Shown piece after piece: positions 1 to 21,400 of a DNA stretch of 64,000 nt. Under the pieces are notes generated by a model that was not told where the DNA came from, made no database searches, and was given only the letters and a program-made list of their open reading frames with translations. The position numbers and the translations under genes are program-made. Numbering within the stretch: the first letter of the stretch is position 1; each line of letters opens with the position of its first letter. The DNA comes from Gymnogyps californianus (taxonomy: Eukaryota > Chordata > Aves > Accipitriformes > Cathartidae): the NCBI RefSeq assembly GCF_018139145.2, contig NC_059471.1:205053494-205117493 (forward strand). Direction: 5' to 3'.

Positions 1-8930
<8,930 letters not shown>

Positions 8931-9443
8931 CCTTGCAGCCCCGTCCCGCGGCCCGCCCTGCCCCGGATGCGTTACGCAGCACCGCCGGGGCTTCCGGCCG
9001 GGCCGAGCCGCGCCGGGGGGACACCAAAGGAGGGTGCACCGGCCCGTGAGCGCCGCGGGCCCCGCGCCACCGGCATCTCCTTCCCCCCGGCACCGCTGCC
9101 GCCGCCGGAGAGTTCCGCCTGCCACAATCGCCGGCGGAGTGGTGTGCACCGCGCCGGTTAAACCCGCAGCGCCCGGAGCCGCGGGCCCGGGCTGCCGCCG
9201 GGCCCGGCTGGGCCTCGCCGCGGGTGCCAGCCCCCTTGCGCTGAGGCGGCGTGGAGTAGGCAGGGGGGCGAGGGGGTCGGCGGGCCCCTCCGGGCCGCTT
9301 ATCCCGCCGCACGCTGCCGCCGCCCCGGAAGCGCTCGCCGGGCGCCTCCATGCGCCGGCTCCTGGCAACCGGCGAGGCGAGGCGAGCGGGGCCCGGCGCC
9401 CAGGCCCGAGGCTCGCTCCGGCCCGCCGCCCGCCGCCGCCGCC

Positions 9444-12400
9444 ATGCTGCGGGGGGCGCAGGAGGGGCAGGTCACGGCCGTCACCAGGGCGCTGTCGGCC
9501 GGTAGGTACCGCCGGCCCCTCAGGCGGGGGGCGGGAGCGGCCCGGCCGCGGGGCTGCAGCCGGTGCCGAGCCACGGCCGGCGGAGGCGGCACGTCGGGGA
9601 GGGGAGCGGGGCGTTGCTGCCGGGATTTCCCGCTGCCGCCCGTCCCGCCGGGGCGCAGGGCAACTCTCTGCCGCTGCTGTCAGGACCGGGGCTTCCCCTG
9701 GTGTGAGCGAGTGCGTGTTCCCGGGGAGAAACCCACCCCTCCGGCACCTGCTTGGGCGTTAGAGTTGAAAAATCTTCTGTTTGTGAAGAACTTTCCTGTT
9801 TATTTTACTTTCATTCTGTCCTCTCCACGTGTTGCGTCTGCCTCGGTGCTCGTTTCAAGTCCGTGTGTGAGCAACAAGTCTGGTTTCGCTGCCGGAGGGA
9901 GTGGCCTGTAAAAGGGGGAGCGGGAACGCACGGGAGGTCAATCCACACTGAGCATTTCTGCTGCGGTTCTCTCCTCTATTACCAAAGCAAGGAAGATACT
10001 AAATATCATTGAACATGTGCATTCCTTTAACTTGAAAGCACCTTTTGAGATTGGAGAACACAGTGAAGTGTTTGGAAGATACTGTCTGATAGGCATGTGT
10101 TCTGGTTCTTGCAATCTTTAAAGCAGTCTGGTGTTTTTAGAGCGAACTAGAAGATTTGGCAGTCTGCAGCCTTGTGTGATGCAGTACTTTTATGGGCTTT
10201 GATGGGGTTTAATTTTTAAAAAAAAAAAAAAAAGGTAAACCACAGAAGGTGAAGTTGCTTTTATGTTTTTGCTTATAGCATCAGTACTCTGTCAAGTGGA
10301 ACCTGTGGGAAGATGGTTTGAAGCATTTATTAAGAGGAGAAACATAAATGTTTCTGCCTCTTTCCAGGAGCTAGAAGATGAGAAGGAACTTTCTGAAGAA
10401 TCAGGGGATGAAGAATTGCAGCTTGAAGAATTTCCTATGTTAAAAACCCTTGATCCAAAGGACTGGAAGGTATTCAGTTGATATAGATTAGTGTTAATTA
10501 TTTTTGCTGGAAATCTCCTGTTAAAGTTATCTGCCATTCCCAGCTGCTAAAGATCCCCTTCTTCCTCCCCTCCCACCCCCGTCTGAATTGGTTTGTGTCC
10601 CTTAGCATTGTATCTGGGTTTGTATTTTCCACACATAACCGGCTGATGAGGGCAAGCTCAAGCGCACATCAGGATAAGATCTTAGTCTTGAACTGTTGTT
10701 TTTCATTTTATTGCCTGTAAGCGGTAAAAGCATATCTTCTACCTGTTACCGCCTCCCTTATTCTGGAATTGTGTGAGCACTCTTTAATATTAAAGACAGC
10801 AATTCAGTTTTCCAATAACTGAATTTTCTGGGATTCAGTGCTTTAATCCAGTTTAGAGTAAGCTACTTGAATTTCTGTAACTGTGGCTTAATTTATTGAT
10901 ATTTGGTTATTCAATAATTATGGCCTTTACGACAATTGTTCTTTTTCTAATATTTATTGAGGGAAGAATTCTGCCTCTTGCTTTTAAAAGATGGGGAGAA
11001 GAACTGTTTTTCTGCATGTGTCATGTTGTGGCTTTTTAGGTTGCATTTATCAGTGTTTACTAGGGTTCATTTTTTTTTTTTCCTCAGAATCAAGACCATT
11101 ATGCAGTTCTGGGGCTAGGAAATATACGATACAGGGCTACTCAGAAACAAATCAAAGCAGCTCGTAAGTACCTTTCCTGCATAAGCATACCTTTCTTTCA
11201 GATGTACACAACTGTTTTCCACGTGAAAATACGTACATGTCACGGACAAGCTTTTTACTGTTTCACAGGCCTAAAAATGCCTGCTCTTTGATTTGTGTTG
11301 CTTACCAGCCTTCTGAATTCACATCACAGCTCCAAAATCCACAGGCCTAAAGCTAGGGAATTGAAAAATTTCACCAAGTTCACATCCCTGCTTTCTTGCC
11401 TGTGTTTTTTTTTTTGTCGACAACCTTGAGACTATAACTGTACATTTCTGCATTTTTGAGTCTGCAGCCAGGCTCAGTGCAAGGCAGAGAAGTACAACTA
11501 GCCCTGCCTTATGTGTTTCAATAGGTTGGTACCTTGAAGCCCCCTTCAAACCGTTAGCTGCCGCGTTAATGCTAGTGAATGTTTAAGAAGTACGCTGCTG
11601 TTATCATTCCGATTAGACTGAGCGTTGCCTGGGAATGGAGGAGTAGCTCTTGAATTTTCAGGTATTCAAGTAACTAGAAGTTACTTAGGCCACTGAGAAG
11701 CTCGGTTTTGCTCTTCTTTGGTTGTTTTACCGTGTGAAAACTGTAGAGTTCCTGTGGCTGGATCGCTGGGATATTACCAAGCTGTTAAAAACGTAGTCTT
11801 GTGAGGTTAAGTTTCCTTGACATTTTGGGTCAGTAAACAATAGAACTTGGAAGTGCCGCTGTGCTGCTTAATGGTGTCATGGGCCTGTGTCTTAAATCAT
11901 TACATGATTCAGAAGTGCATGCAGGTGATTGGGAGTATTTTGTGGTACTTGCGTGTGAAGGAACATCATGTTGGGCCTCAGAACTTCTTTTCCTAGAAAG
12001 CAATGTGACCAAGAGTTGACTTTGCAAGAAGGATGCAAGTATTTAGTGGAGGAAGATTTAAAAGTACTCTGAAGATTGTTCAATAGCCTTTATGAAATAA
12101 ATAAGCCAATGGTTTTGTGAGTTGATCTTGCAAGCAATTGCCTGTATAACTGTACTGGTGTGAGTAGAATTGCTGTCCCCAGTGAAACCACAGATGCAGA
12201 TTAAGTTACTCCCAAATGAAAATGGGTGGAAATTAGCAAATTGCCAACTGGCACAGGAAATTATGTTGCCTCAGGTGCGTTTTGCTTAGCAGTGCCACCG
12301 TGGAGCATGTGCTAATATAGCATAGAGCAGCACCTATTCTGGTGATGATTAGTGGTCTCGCTAATCTTGTCGAGCAAGAACTGGGGCATCTCTCTCTTTA

Positions 12401-15400
12401 GGATCCTAACAGCACTCAATTATTATGTGGTGGTATAGAGATGTGAGTCTTTCTCACCAGTATATACTGTGCTTTCCTATTTTTAACCAGGATTCTGATT
12501 TGTTTCTCAAAAGGCAGGTTGCCGTAACTACTTGCATGGTATCTTCTCTCTGGTATTTTATAGTGAGCCAAGAAGGTACATTTTATGTTGTATGATAATA
12601 TGGCTAGACTTTTTGGCAAAGAAGTCAGTTTAAAATCTGGTTTTACTGTTTAAACACTGAGACAACCTTGGTAGCAACTCTAGTAGATACTCTATCTGTG
12701 TTAGCTGTATCTTAGGATTTAAGGCCTAAGCAGAGAGAGAACTTGACCACAGTGTCTTGTGTGTGTGCTTAATGTTATTCATGGGCAAGTGCAGCAGTCT
12801 TCACAGGCTCCTGGCTGTAGTTTCCATGCTAAATTTCATCTTGGATTGTGTTCGGAACTGGAGTAAAGGGATAGAATACAATTTTTATTTTATCTGAACT
12901 ACTTTGCTTTTCATTAGAAATAACAACTAAAATTACATTAATTATTTTTCTTTATTTTTTCAGTATGATTGCACAGGGAATTGTACAATCTTGCAGAATT
13001 AAGGTCCTGAAACTGCATTGTGCTTTTTGAAGCTAACTGTACACTTACAGTTACTGAAGCACTTTGGTATGCATAATATTAGAATAAGTCCCAGAAAATC
13101 ACTACTTCTTCAGCTGCTGAAGGTGGAATAGAGTTTCTGAGTTGTGGTAATTTTGTGTCCCAGCAAAGATGAAATAATTTTGATTCTGACAAGAGTGTTA
13201 AACCAAAGAAAATTCATTAACTCATATCTGTTTTCTTCCTGATGTTTTTTGGGGTTTGTTTTTTATTGTTTTTTTTTTTTAAAGTATCTAATTAGAGAAA
13301 TGTCAATTGGAATTATTGTATTACTTTGTAGTTTGTGAGAAATAAACTGTTGATGATGAAGCGTTTCTAAACGTAATGCATCTATTTGCTAGATAAATCC
13401 ATGGTTTTGAAACATCATCCAGACAAGCGAAAAGCTGCAGGGGAACAGATAGGAGAAGGTGATAATGATTATTTTACATGCATAACTAAAGGTAAGCAAC
13501 TGATCTCTTTCATTAGATACTCTCTCAATCTACTTGATAATCTGAAACATATTTGTAATGCTTTATAAGGCTTTTAAAGAATTGTCGATTACTGAAAAGC
13601 CAGAGAAGTTCTTTTCCATTTTAGAAAACTGCCTCAATACATGGAGATCGCACTGAGATAACTTCCCTCTGGGTAGAAGCAGTATGGGAATGCAGCTGAT
13701 AGACGTTTGTCTGCCATGCCACTTGGTGACAAGATGCGAACACTTGTAGCAGCGTATGCAAAGATGAACCACTAGAGGTAGCCACATACCTGGGAGAAAC
13801 TGGTGTGCTCTGAAGTAATTGCCCTCAGACACCAACAGCAACTGGAAAATCTGAACTCTAATGCACTTACTCCTCCAACAGAGCATCTGTTGATTTGATG
13901 TAGGATATCAGTTTCTGCAGCTGCTCTTTGTTGCCCACAGATGACCAAGTGAACTCAATTGAATAACATTTCCTTTCTTGCCTGTAGTGACCTAGAACAC
14001 CACTGCTGGCCAATTCCAGAACCGTAGGGAGTGTTCTAGGTGTATGACTTATGCTTCTAGAAATGCTTTGGAGTTTGGCGCTTTTGTTTATTTTAAACAA
14101 ATTTTTTTTGACTCAGTAAGGTCAGGGTGGAGGGAAATCTTGGAATTTGTGTGTTCTAAACTTTCTTATTCTGAGTGTCTTCTTACAATACCAGTTAAAA
14201 TGTTAGATGATCTGTTAGACAAGCTAATGATGTTTTCAGCCTCCTTTAGAGTTGTCAAAAGGAAAAAAGTTGCCAAAGGAAATTTTTTTTCCATAGTTGC
14301 AATCCTGTCAGAAACTGGCAGATACTTATAACAAGAACAACCTGCACTTGAACTCAGGAATATGCTCCGTGTTCTACATGCAGGGAGCAAAATATATTTC
14401 CCCTTAACTGCTTACATCTAAGTTTAAGGATAAACAGAAAGGAAAGCACAAAGTGGCATGGAAGAGGAGCAATGCTTCCAGGCAGCACCTTGGAGGAAGG
14501 AAATGCAGTGGTAGGGAAGGGGAATCTGGAGTAGGAGCAAGTGGTAATGGAATGGAGAGAAGAAACTTGGAACGGCAGGAGTACGTAGGTGGGATTCAGA
14601 GCTTGGTCTGGCAAAAAAATGAGTGGGAGATACAGTGCTGGGGGAACTGAGTACGTGGGAGTAGAATTGGGGATCTGTATGGAAGGGACATCTCTTAAGT
14701 GGAAGAGGAACCAACGGACAGAATTTCTTGCATCAGGAAAATGGTATGAGGGTTGTTGAAGCTCCCAGCTTGCAATGTAGAGGATAACTGGGGTCAGAGT
14801 ATTGGCAGAGGGAGGGCCCTTCCCAGAGGGGAAGGCTGGCAGACAGCAGCTCACTGGTGGTCCCTTGCACTCCTTCCTCTCTCCATTAACATGTGCAGTG
14901 AGATCAGTTTACAGAACCACAGAGCACCAAGGTCTCCCCCAGCTTATCACCTTCTAGATCTGACCTTCACGGTGCAGTGTTACCTGTCCAGGGATGCAGT
15001 CAGAGAAGCCCATGAATGATCGCAATATGAATTTGATTCCTTTTATGACTTTTCACTCTTATTGAAAAATAGTGGGTATTGTAGAACTGACAGACAAAGT
15101 AATTCCACACTTCCTTGAGAGAAAACAAGAGTTTACTGAAGCTACAGTGTGTGATTTCCAGGTTATAAGATTCAGTAATGTGATGCTCCCCAACTGCAGG
15201 ACTGTAAGAAAAGGAAAACTGGGAGCGCATGCATGTTTTGGCTAGTAGCTGCGTGGTGTTTTATACTCTTTCCAAGTGTCCTGGTTTCTTCCTGGTAGCT
15301 GGTATAGTGCTGTGTTTTGGATTTAGGATGAGAATAATGTTGATAACACACTGATGTTTTTAGTTGTTGCTGAGCAGTGCTTACACTATGTCCTAAGTCC

Positions 15401-18400
15401 TACACTATGTCAAGGACTTTTCAGCTTCTCCTACTGCCCTGCCAGCGAGGAGGCTGGGGGTGCACAAGAAGCTGGGAGGGGATGCAGCCTGGACAGCTGA
15501 CCTGAACTGACCAAAGGGATATTCCATACCATATGACGTCATGCTGAACAATAAAACTGGGGGGAGAGTTGGCCGGGGGGTGGCGGCCCGCTGCTCGAGG
15601 ATGGGCTGGGCATTGGTCAGCAGGTGGTGAGCAATTGCATTGTGCATAACTTGTTTCGTGTATTCTCTTATCATTATTTTCCCTTCCTTTTCTGTCCTAT
15701 TAAACTGTCTTTATCTCAACCCACGAGTTTTACCTTTTTTCTGATTCTCTCCCCCATCCCACTGAGGGGGAGTGAGCAAACGGCTGTGTGGTGTTTAGCT
15801 GCCTGCTGGGTTAAACCACAACACCAAGTCTCAGTACAACTTCATCATGAGCCGCAAAAATTCTGATGAACGGCTCCTGTTCATGCCAGTTCTGACATCA
15901 TATTAACTCAGGGACTGCTTTTACTCCGTGCCTGTCTTAGTAGACTGTTTTGTCAATTTATCTGCAAGGATCTGGTGTAGGATAAAAGCCTGAAGATGTC
16001 GTGCCCAAACTCCCAGTGCCTGAACTGAATTTACTGCTATAAAATTATTTTAAATATAATCTGGTGTGTTACGTCGTAATGGTTAAATGTGTTGTTTTTC
16101 ATAAACATTTTCCTCCTACTTAGTTTAACAGGAATTGACAGCAATGCTATTTGGTGTCACTAAAATAATTAAATATCAAGCTGTACAGAATGATAGGTCA
16201 AACGCAGATCTGAGAGCATCTTTTTAAACATTTAGAACCTTTTCTGTAACATTCCCACCTTGTGGGGAAGGCTCACTTTAGTCTCATGTTTTACATCTGG
16301 TAACTTTTTTTCAGCTTATGAAATATTATCTGATCCTGTGAAACGACGAGCATTTAACAGCATAGATCCTACTTTTGATAATTCTGTACCTTCCAAAAGT
16401 GAAGCAAAAGAAAACTTCTTTGAAGTTTTTTCACCAGTTTTTGAAAGAAATGCCAGGTAAGCTATGTCAGACTGCCTCTGCTGTTGCTGGAGAACCAGCA
16501 TTTGCAAACTCTTCTGGCACTGTGTTTGTAACAGGTATGACTTTAAGAGATGCTGGGAGATGCATTAATTTGCTAGATATGTAATACAAGTAAAATCGTG
16601 CATTGTCTGTTATTTCATTTTAAAATAATCTGAACTGTCACATTGGTGGCATTAAGTTTGACTCATGAGATTAAAAAAAAAAAGTCTGTTCTCAGCTCCA
16701 TATTATTTACTGTCCTTTTTGTACAACACATTGTTTCATCTTAAAATTATTTACTATACCAAGTGTGTGTATGCTACTGACTAAAAATTCCTTTTTTTAT
16801 GATTTTCTTATGAGGGTGAGACATTAACAGAAGACAATAGTTATGTTCACAGTTTAGCTGGTTAAAAGAGAAGATAAATGTAACTATCAGTATTTGGTGG
16901 TTCTCTCTTAAGGTGTGTGACTCTTTTTCTGCATTTGATTCATGCTTGCCAATTAACTTTGTATTAAGGCTGTCACAATAGAAGTTTATTTCACCTTTTA
17001 CCTGTATGAAAAAAAGTGTTTTATTGTGTGAGATACTTTACAACACATTCTGAACAATCCATTGATTATTTAAAGTAGATTTATTGAATCTTTTATCAAG
17101 TATTCCAGAGATTCAGACCTGGATCTGTGGTTGTCGGATGGGTTGTTCCCTTCTCTGCTTGGAAATGGATGCTATGTCATGGAATAACAAATCCTAGAGC
17201 CTACAGAAGAGTTCCCTCTTTGTAGGGAAAAAATGGAATGGAGGCAGAGCATGCATTATACCCTCGTACTCCATTAGAATATGTAGGAAACTTCCTGTAG
17301 CCTACCACAGAGCCGAGTTATTCACAGAGCACCTTTTGTCCACTTTCTGTATGCTTCTCTACCAGGAGAATGTGTGTGGAGAATTGAATATCTACAAAGA
17401 CACCTTGTGCTCCATCAGGTCTCCTTGTAGGCACACCAGACTTGGGCAGGAGGAGTTTGCTTTTCTGGGGGAGCTCCCCAAAAAAGGCCCATCTGGAGGA
17501 TGTTTAGAAAGAACTCTCCCGTTTTCTTCCTCTTTCCTGGTGCCCCTCTGTGTTGGTGGGAGGGAGCCTCTGATTTGGTATTTTGATTCTGTACTTAACA
17601 AGTGCCATGTTATGAAGTAAGATTATAGATACTATTTCTTTAATAGATCCATTTATTTTCAGGTGGTCAAATAAGAAAAATGTTCCTAAGCTTGGGGACA
17701 TGAACTCATCATTTGAAGAGGTAGATGCGTTCTATTCATTTTGGTAAGTTAGCTGATACCTCAGTTTCTATTCACAGTATTCAAGACGTGTGATATAAAG
17801 GGCTTGCAGACCCTTTTGTACGTAGGTTGTTGGCTGTGGTCTGTTCTGACCTAGTAATGTCACGGAATTACCCCACAGCTGTTTGGTGCCTTCCACAAAC
17901 TGAGCTGGCTTTCTCCTAGCTGATGCATCCGCGTTGTAAATTCACAGTTAGAGCGGGAGCTTCTGACAGTTCTCTGACCACAATGGCTGTGAACCGAGTT
18001 GACCCACAGACCAGAAGTGGGGTTCGTCTCACCTAACTTGTGTTTTTAGTGGAGGTGTCTACTAGGTATTTAAGCTCCCCTAGTTCAGGGAGGTCTGTCT
18101 AGTCCAATAAAGTCAGTAGAGTGTATAGCTTGACTTATCTGCTAAATACGGATTCTTATATAAAGATTAAATTAATTTCTCTCTCAACTCTGCAGACTGC
18201 ACTATATCTCCACTGCCTATAATGGGAGCTTAGACAACTGCACTGGAGACATTTAGAGTTGGTGAGACTGAGCCCATCCTAAAATACACTCTGTCCTACA
18301 GTACAGATAGATGTAAATCATTACTTTCAACAGCATCTCGTGTTTTGACTTAACACAGTGGAATCATTGTAGGTGCAGTGTAATTGTAAAGTATGTATTA

Positions 18401-21400
18401 TAAATTGTAAATAACAGTATAATTGCCTACAAAAACCTAATAGTAAAAAAAGTAGATTATTTGTAATAGTTTCGCTGTTTGGTTGGGGGTTTTTTTTTAT
18501 TCATTCTTGGTTTGTTTTTTTACTTTTATTTACTTTAGGTACAATTTTGATTCCTGGAGAGAGTTTTCCTATTTAGATGAAGAGGAAAAAGAAAAAGCAG
18601 AATGGTATGTAAGTAAAAAGAAATTTGACAGGAGACTGAGAGATTGATACAGCAATATTTTCCAACTTCCTATTAGACTGTAAGTCACAGGAAGTATGGT
18701 AGCTGAACTAAGACTGAATTCCACTCTCCCAGCTTAGTAGTCAGTCATGGACTTGAACTGGACTGACTGTGGGCTTCTCTTTGTCTTATTTGTGTAATTG
18801 AAGTAGTTCTTGCTTGCATCACAGAGGTGTTTCTGAGGTGCTTTGAAATGTGTGTTGATTTAAGTTCAGACTTGCAGTTCCAGCAAGTCCCAAGCACAGG
18901 TTGAACCTAGAGCCAGAACAGAGTGGATGAGTAAGCAGGTATCATTTCTCTCTCCAACTCTTTATTAAACCGTGCTGAGACAAGTGATACTTTCTAGAAT
19001 TTAGGTTAGTTCTGATGGCTTGATGTTAATAAAAATTGTGTATTTGTTGATGTAGTGATATTACTCAGACCATGTTGCCATTGGAAAATACATTCTATTT
19101 TTATCCTTCCTACAGTTATAAACACAGAATGTTCAAGTTCGAGCACCGAATCATTTAGTCTAACACATATTTCACAGGATGCAACCTTTCACTTAGTCAT
19201 CCTCGTATAAGCATCACTGGCATTCCATGAACCTCTTCTTCCAAGTTTGAATAGAAATCAATTTTGTAGTTAGATTCAGTGGTTAGCTTGCTTTGTGGCT
19301 AAAAACTGCCATATTTAGGCTGTAGCTAGGCATTCGTTCCTCTTCTCTTATGCCTTTTCCTGCTATTAAATTTTTTGAGCTTCTCTGGACCCAATGTTCT
19401 CTTTCCTGTGAAGATTCTGTGAAGGCACTGTAATCAATTCCATATCACTTGTATTTTTGAGAAATTATACAGATTAATCTCTAGGCTTCTTATTGGAAGG
19501 CTGTTGAATTATTTGCATAGCTCTTTTTTCTGCTTATTCCTGTCATTAGTGTCCTTTTTTAAAAATGTTTAGACAAATGGTATGCTGTACTTGAGAGAGA
19601 ACTATGTTTCAGCTTCTGTTCAGATTGTCATGATTCTTGTTATCCCTTCTTGCCAAAGATGATGTTGCTTGTGTTTTAAACCTTCAATCTACTTGCAGTA
19701 GTCCCCTACTCTGTTATGGGGATTGTTTTCTTTGTTCTGAGGTACATTGTTCTGTATTTGGTTGTGTGGATGAGTATATAGACCCCCATTAAAAATTTGC
19801 CTCTTTCTTGACAGCACTGACAAATATTTTCAGATTATTTAGTCAGCCAATTTTTAATCTATTTAACCTGAGCTGTATTTTACTGGAGTGAATCTGGCAT
19901 GATTTTACCGGAGTGTCACGCTACTTCATAGAAAGCGTTCTTTCTGTGCAGATGGGTTTACTTGACATGACCTATATTCTGTAAAATGGAGATAATTGAC
20001 ATGGATTATCTTGCTGCCCTTTAATTAAACTGTATACCAGCATTTCTCTTGTTTTGCTTGGGTTTAATATTAGGTCAACAAGTGGATTGCATTTTGGAAA
20101 TAAAGTCCGTGATCTCATTCCCTGCAATGAAAGATAAGCAGCTTGTTTTGTCAGGTGTTTTGAAGGTTTATGTAATCGTGTAAATGCTTGGCATTTTTGA
20201 CATGAGCTTGGGGCCTGGAACTTCATTTTTTGAAGTATATTTTTTGAAGTATTCAGACAAGAGCATCTATGTGGGGAAACTTTTTTTAAAAAGTCTGTTG
20301 TTGAATTTCTAACAGACTGACACTCTAGGGTATTAGCACTGAACTAACTACGCTTTCCCTTTTTAGCCGAGATGAAAGGAGGTGGATTGAAAAGCAGAAC
20401 AGAGCTGCCAGAGCATTGAGAAAAAAGGAAGAAATGAACAGAATTAGGACACTTGTTGGTGAGCACGCAACTGCTGTTTTTTTAAAGAGAGATTTGTTAA
20501 CTAACAGTGCAAATCTCCTGTTTCTTTTGTACATGATGCACCCTTTCTTCTGCCAGACAATGCATACAGCTGTGATCCCAGGATAAAGAAATTTAAGGAG
20601 GAAGAAAAGGCAAAGAAAGAAGCAGAGAAGAAAGCAAAGGTAGAAGCAAAACGAAAAGAACAGGAGGCAAAAGAAAAAGTAAGTTAACTACTTTATTTGG
20701 GTTGAAAAACCCTGGTTCATTCACACTTGATCCACTGCTTCAGCTTCTAGATGTGTCAGAAAGCTACTGTTAGAATTATATTGGGGTTTAAAGATGTGTT
20801 GTCTTGTATCCCTGTGCAACAGGCAGTGCAAGACTGACAGCCTTTTGAGAATGAGATGAAAACAAGGAGCACAGATCTGAAACAAAAACTTCTAAAGTTG
20901 AGTTCTGTTGCTGCATACACTTCCTCTGGTTTAGAGGCAGTCACTAAATTCTGTGGCCTACTTTCCTTTTTCATAAAATGGATACAGCTGCTTGCCTTGT
21001 GCATATGGTCTGTCAGTGGTTCATTGGGATGAAACACTTTGAGGTAACATAACATATGTGATTAACAGCTTGGAAAAGATGGCTCTGAAAACAGTACCAG
21101 GAATGAAAGGGAACTGTAAGGTGCTAAAAAGTGACTTAAAAGACAATACTGGAGCACTGCAAGATTTTGTGTTAATAATGATGCAGGGGAGATGTTGGAC
21201 CACTGCATTTTTCCAAGCTGATACTCTCGGGGCAGGCATAGGAAATTTCATAGAGTTTTGTATCTTCGTTATCAAGGAATCAAGGAAGTCAGGATTTATA
21301 AACTAGGGGTCCTCACAGTGAGTATCTGAGTTAATGCCAACTGGTATATGTTTCATCACCTCCCTCAAAATTCTTGGAAAACCAAACATCAATACTTTAA

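Noticed and set aside
19130..19900. Faint resemblance to an antisense, very old CR1 in the DNAJC2 intron at 18605-20366
   Set aside because: Only scattered short phrases match; not enough to call a repeat without alignment.
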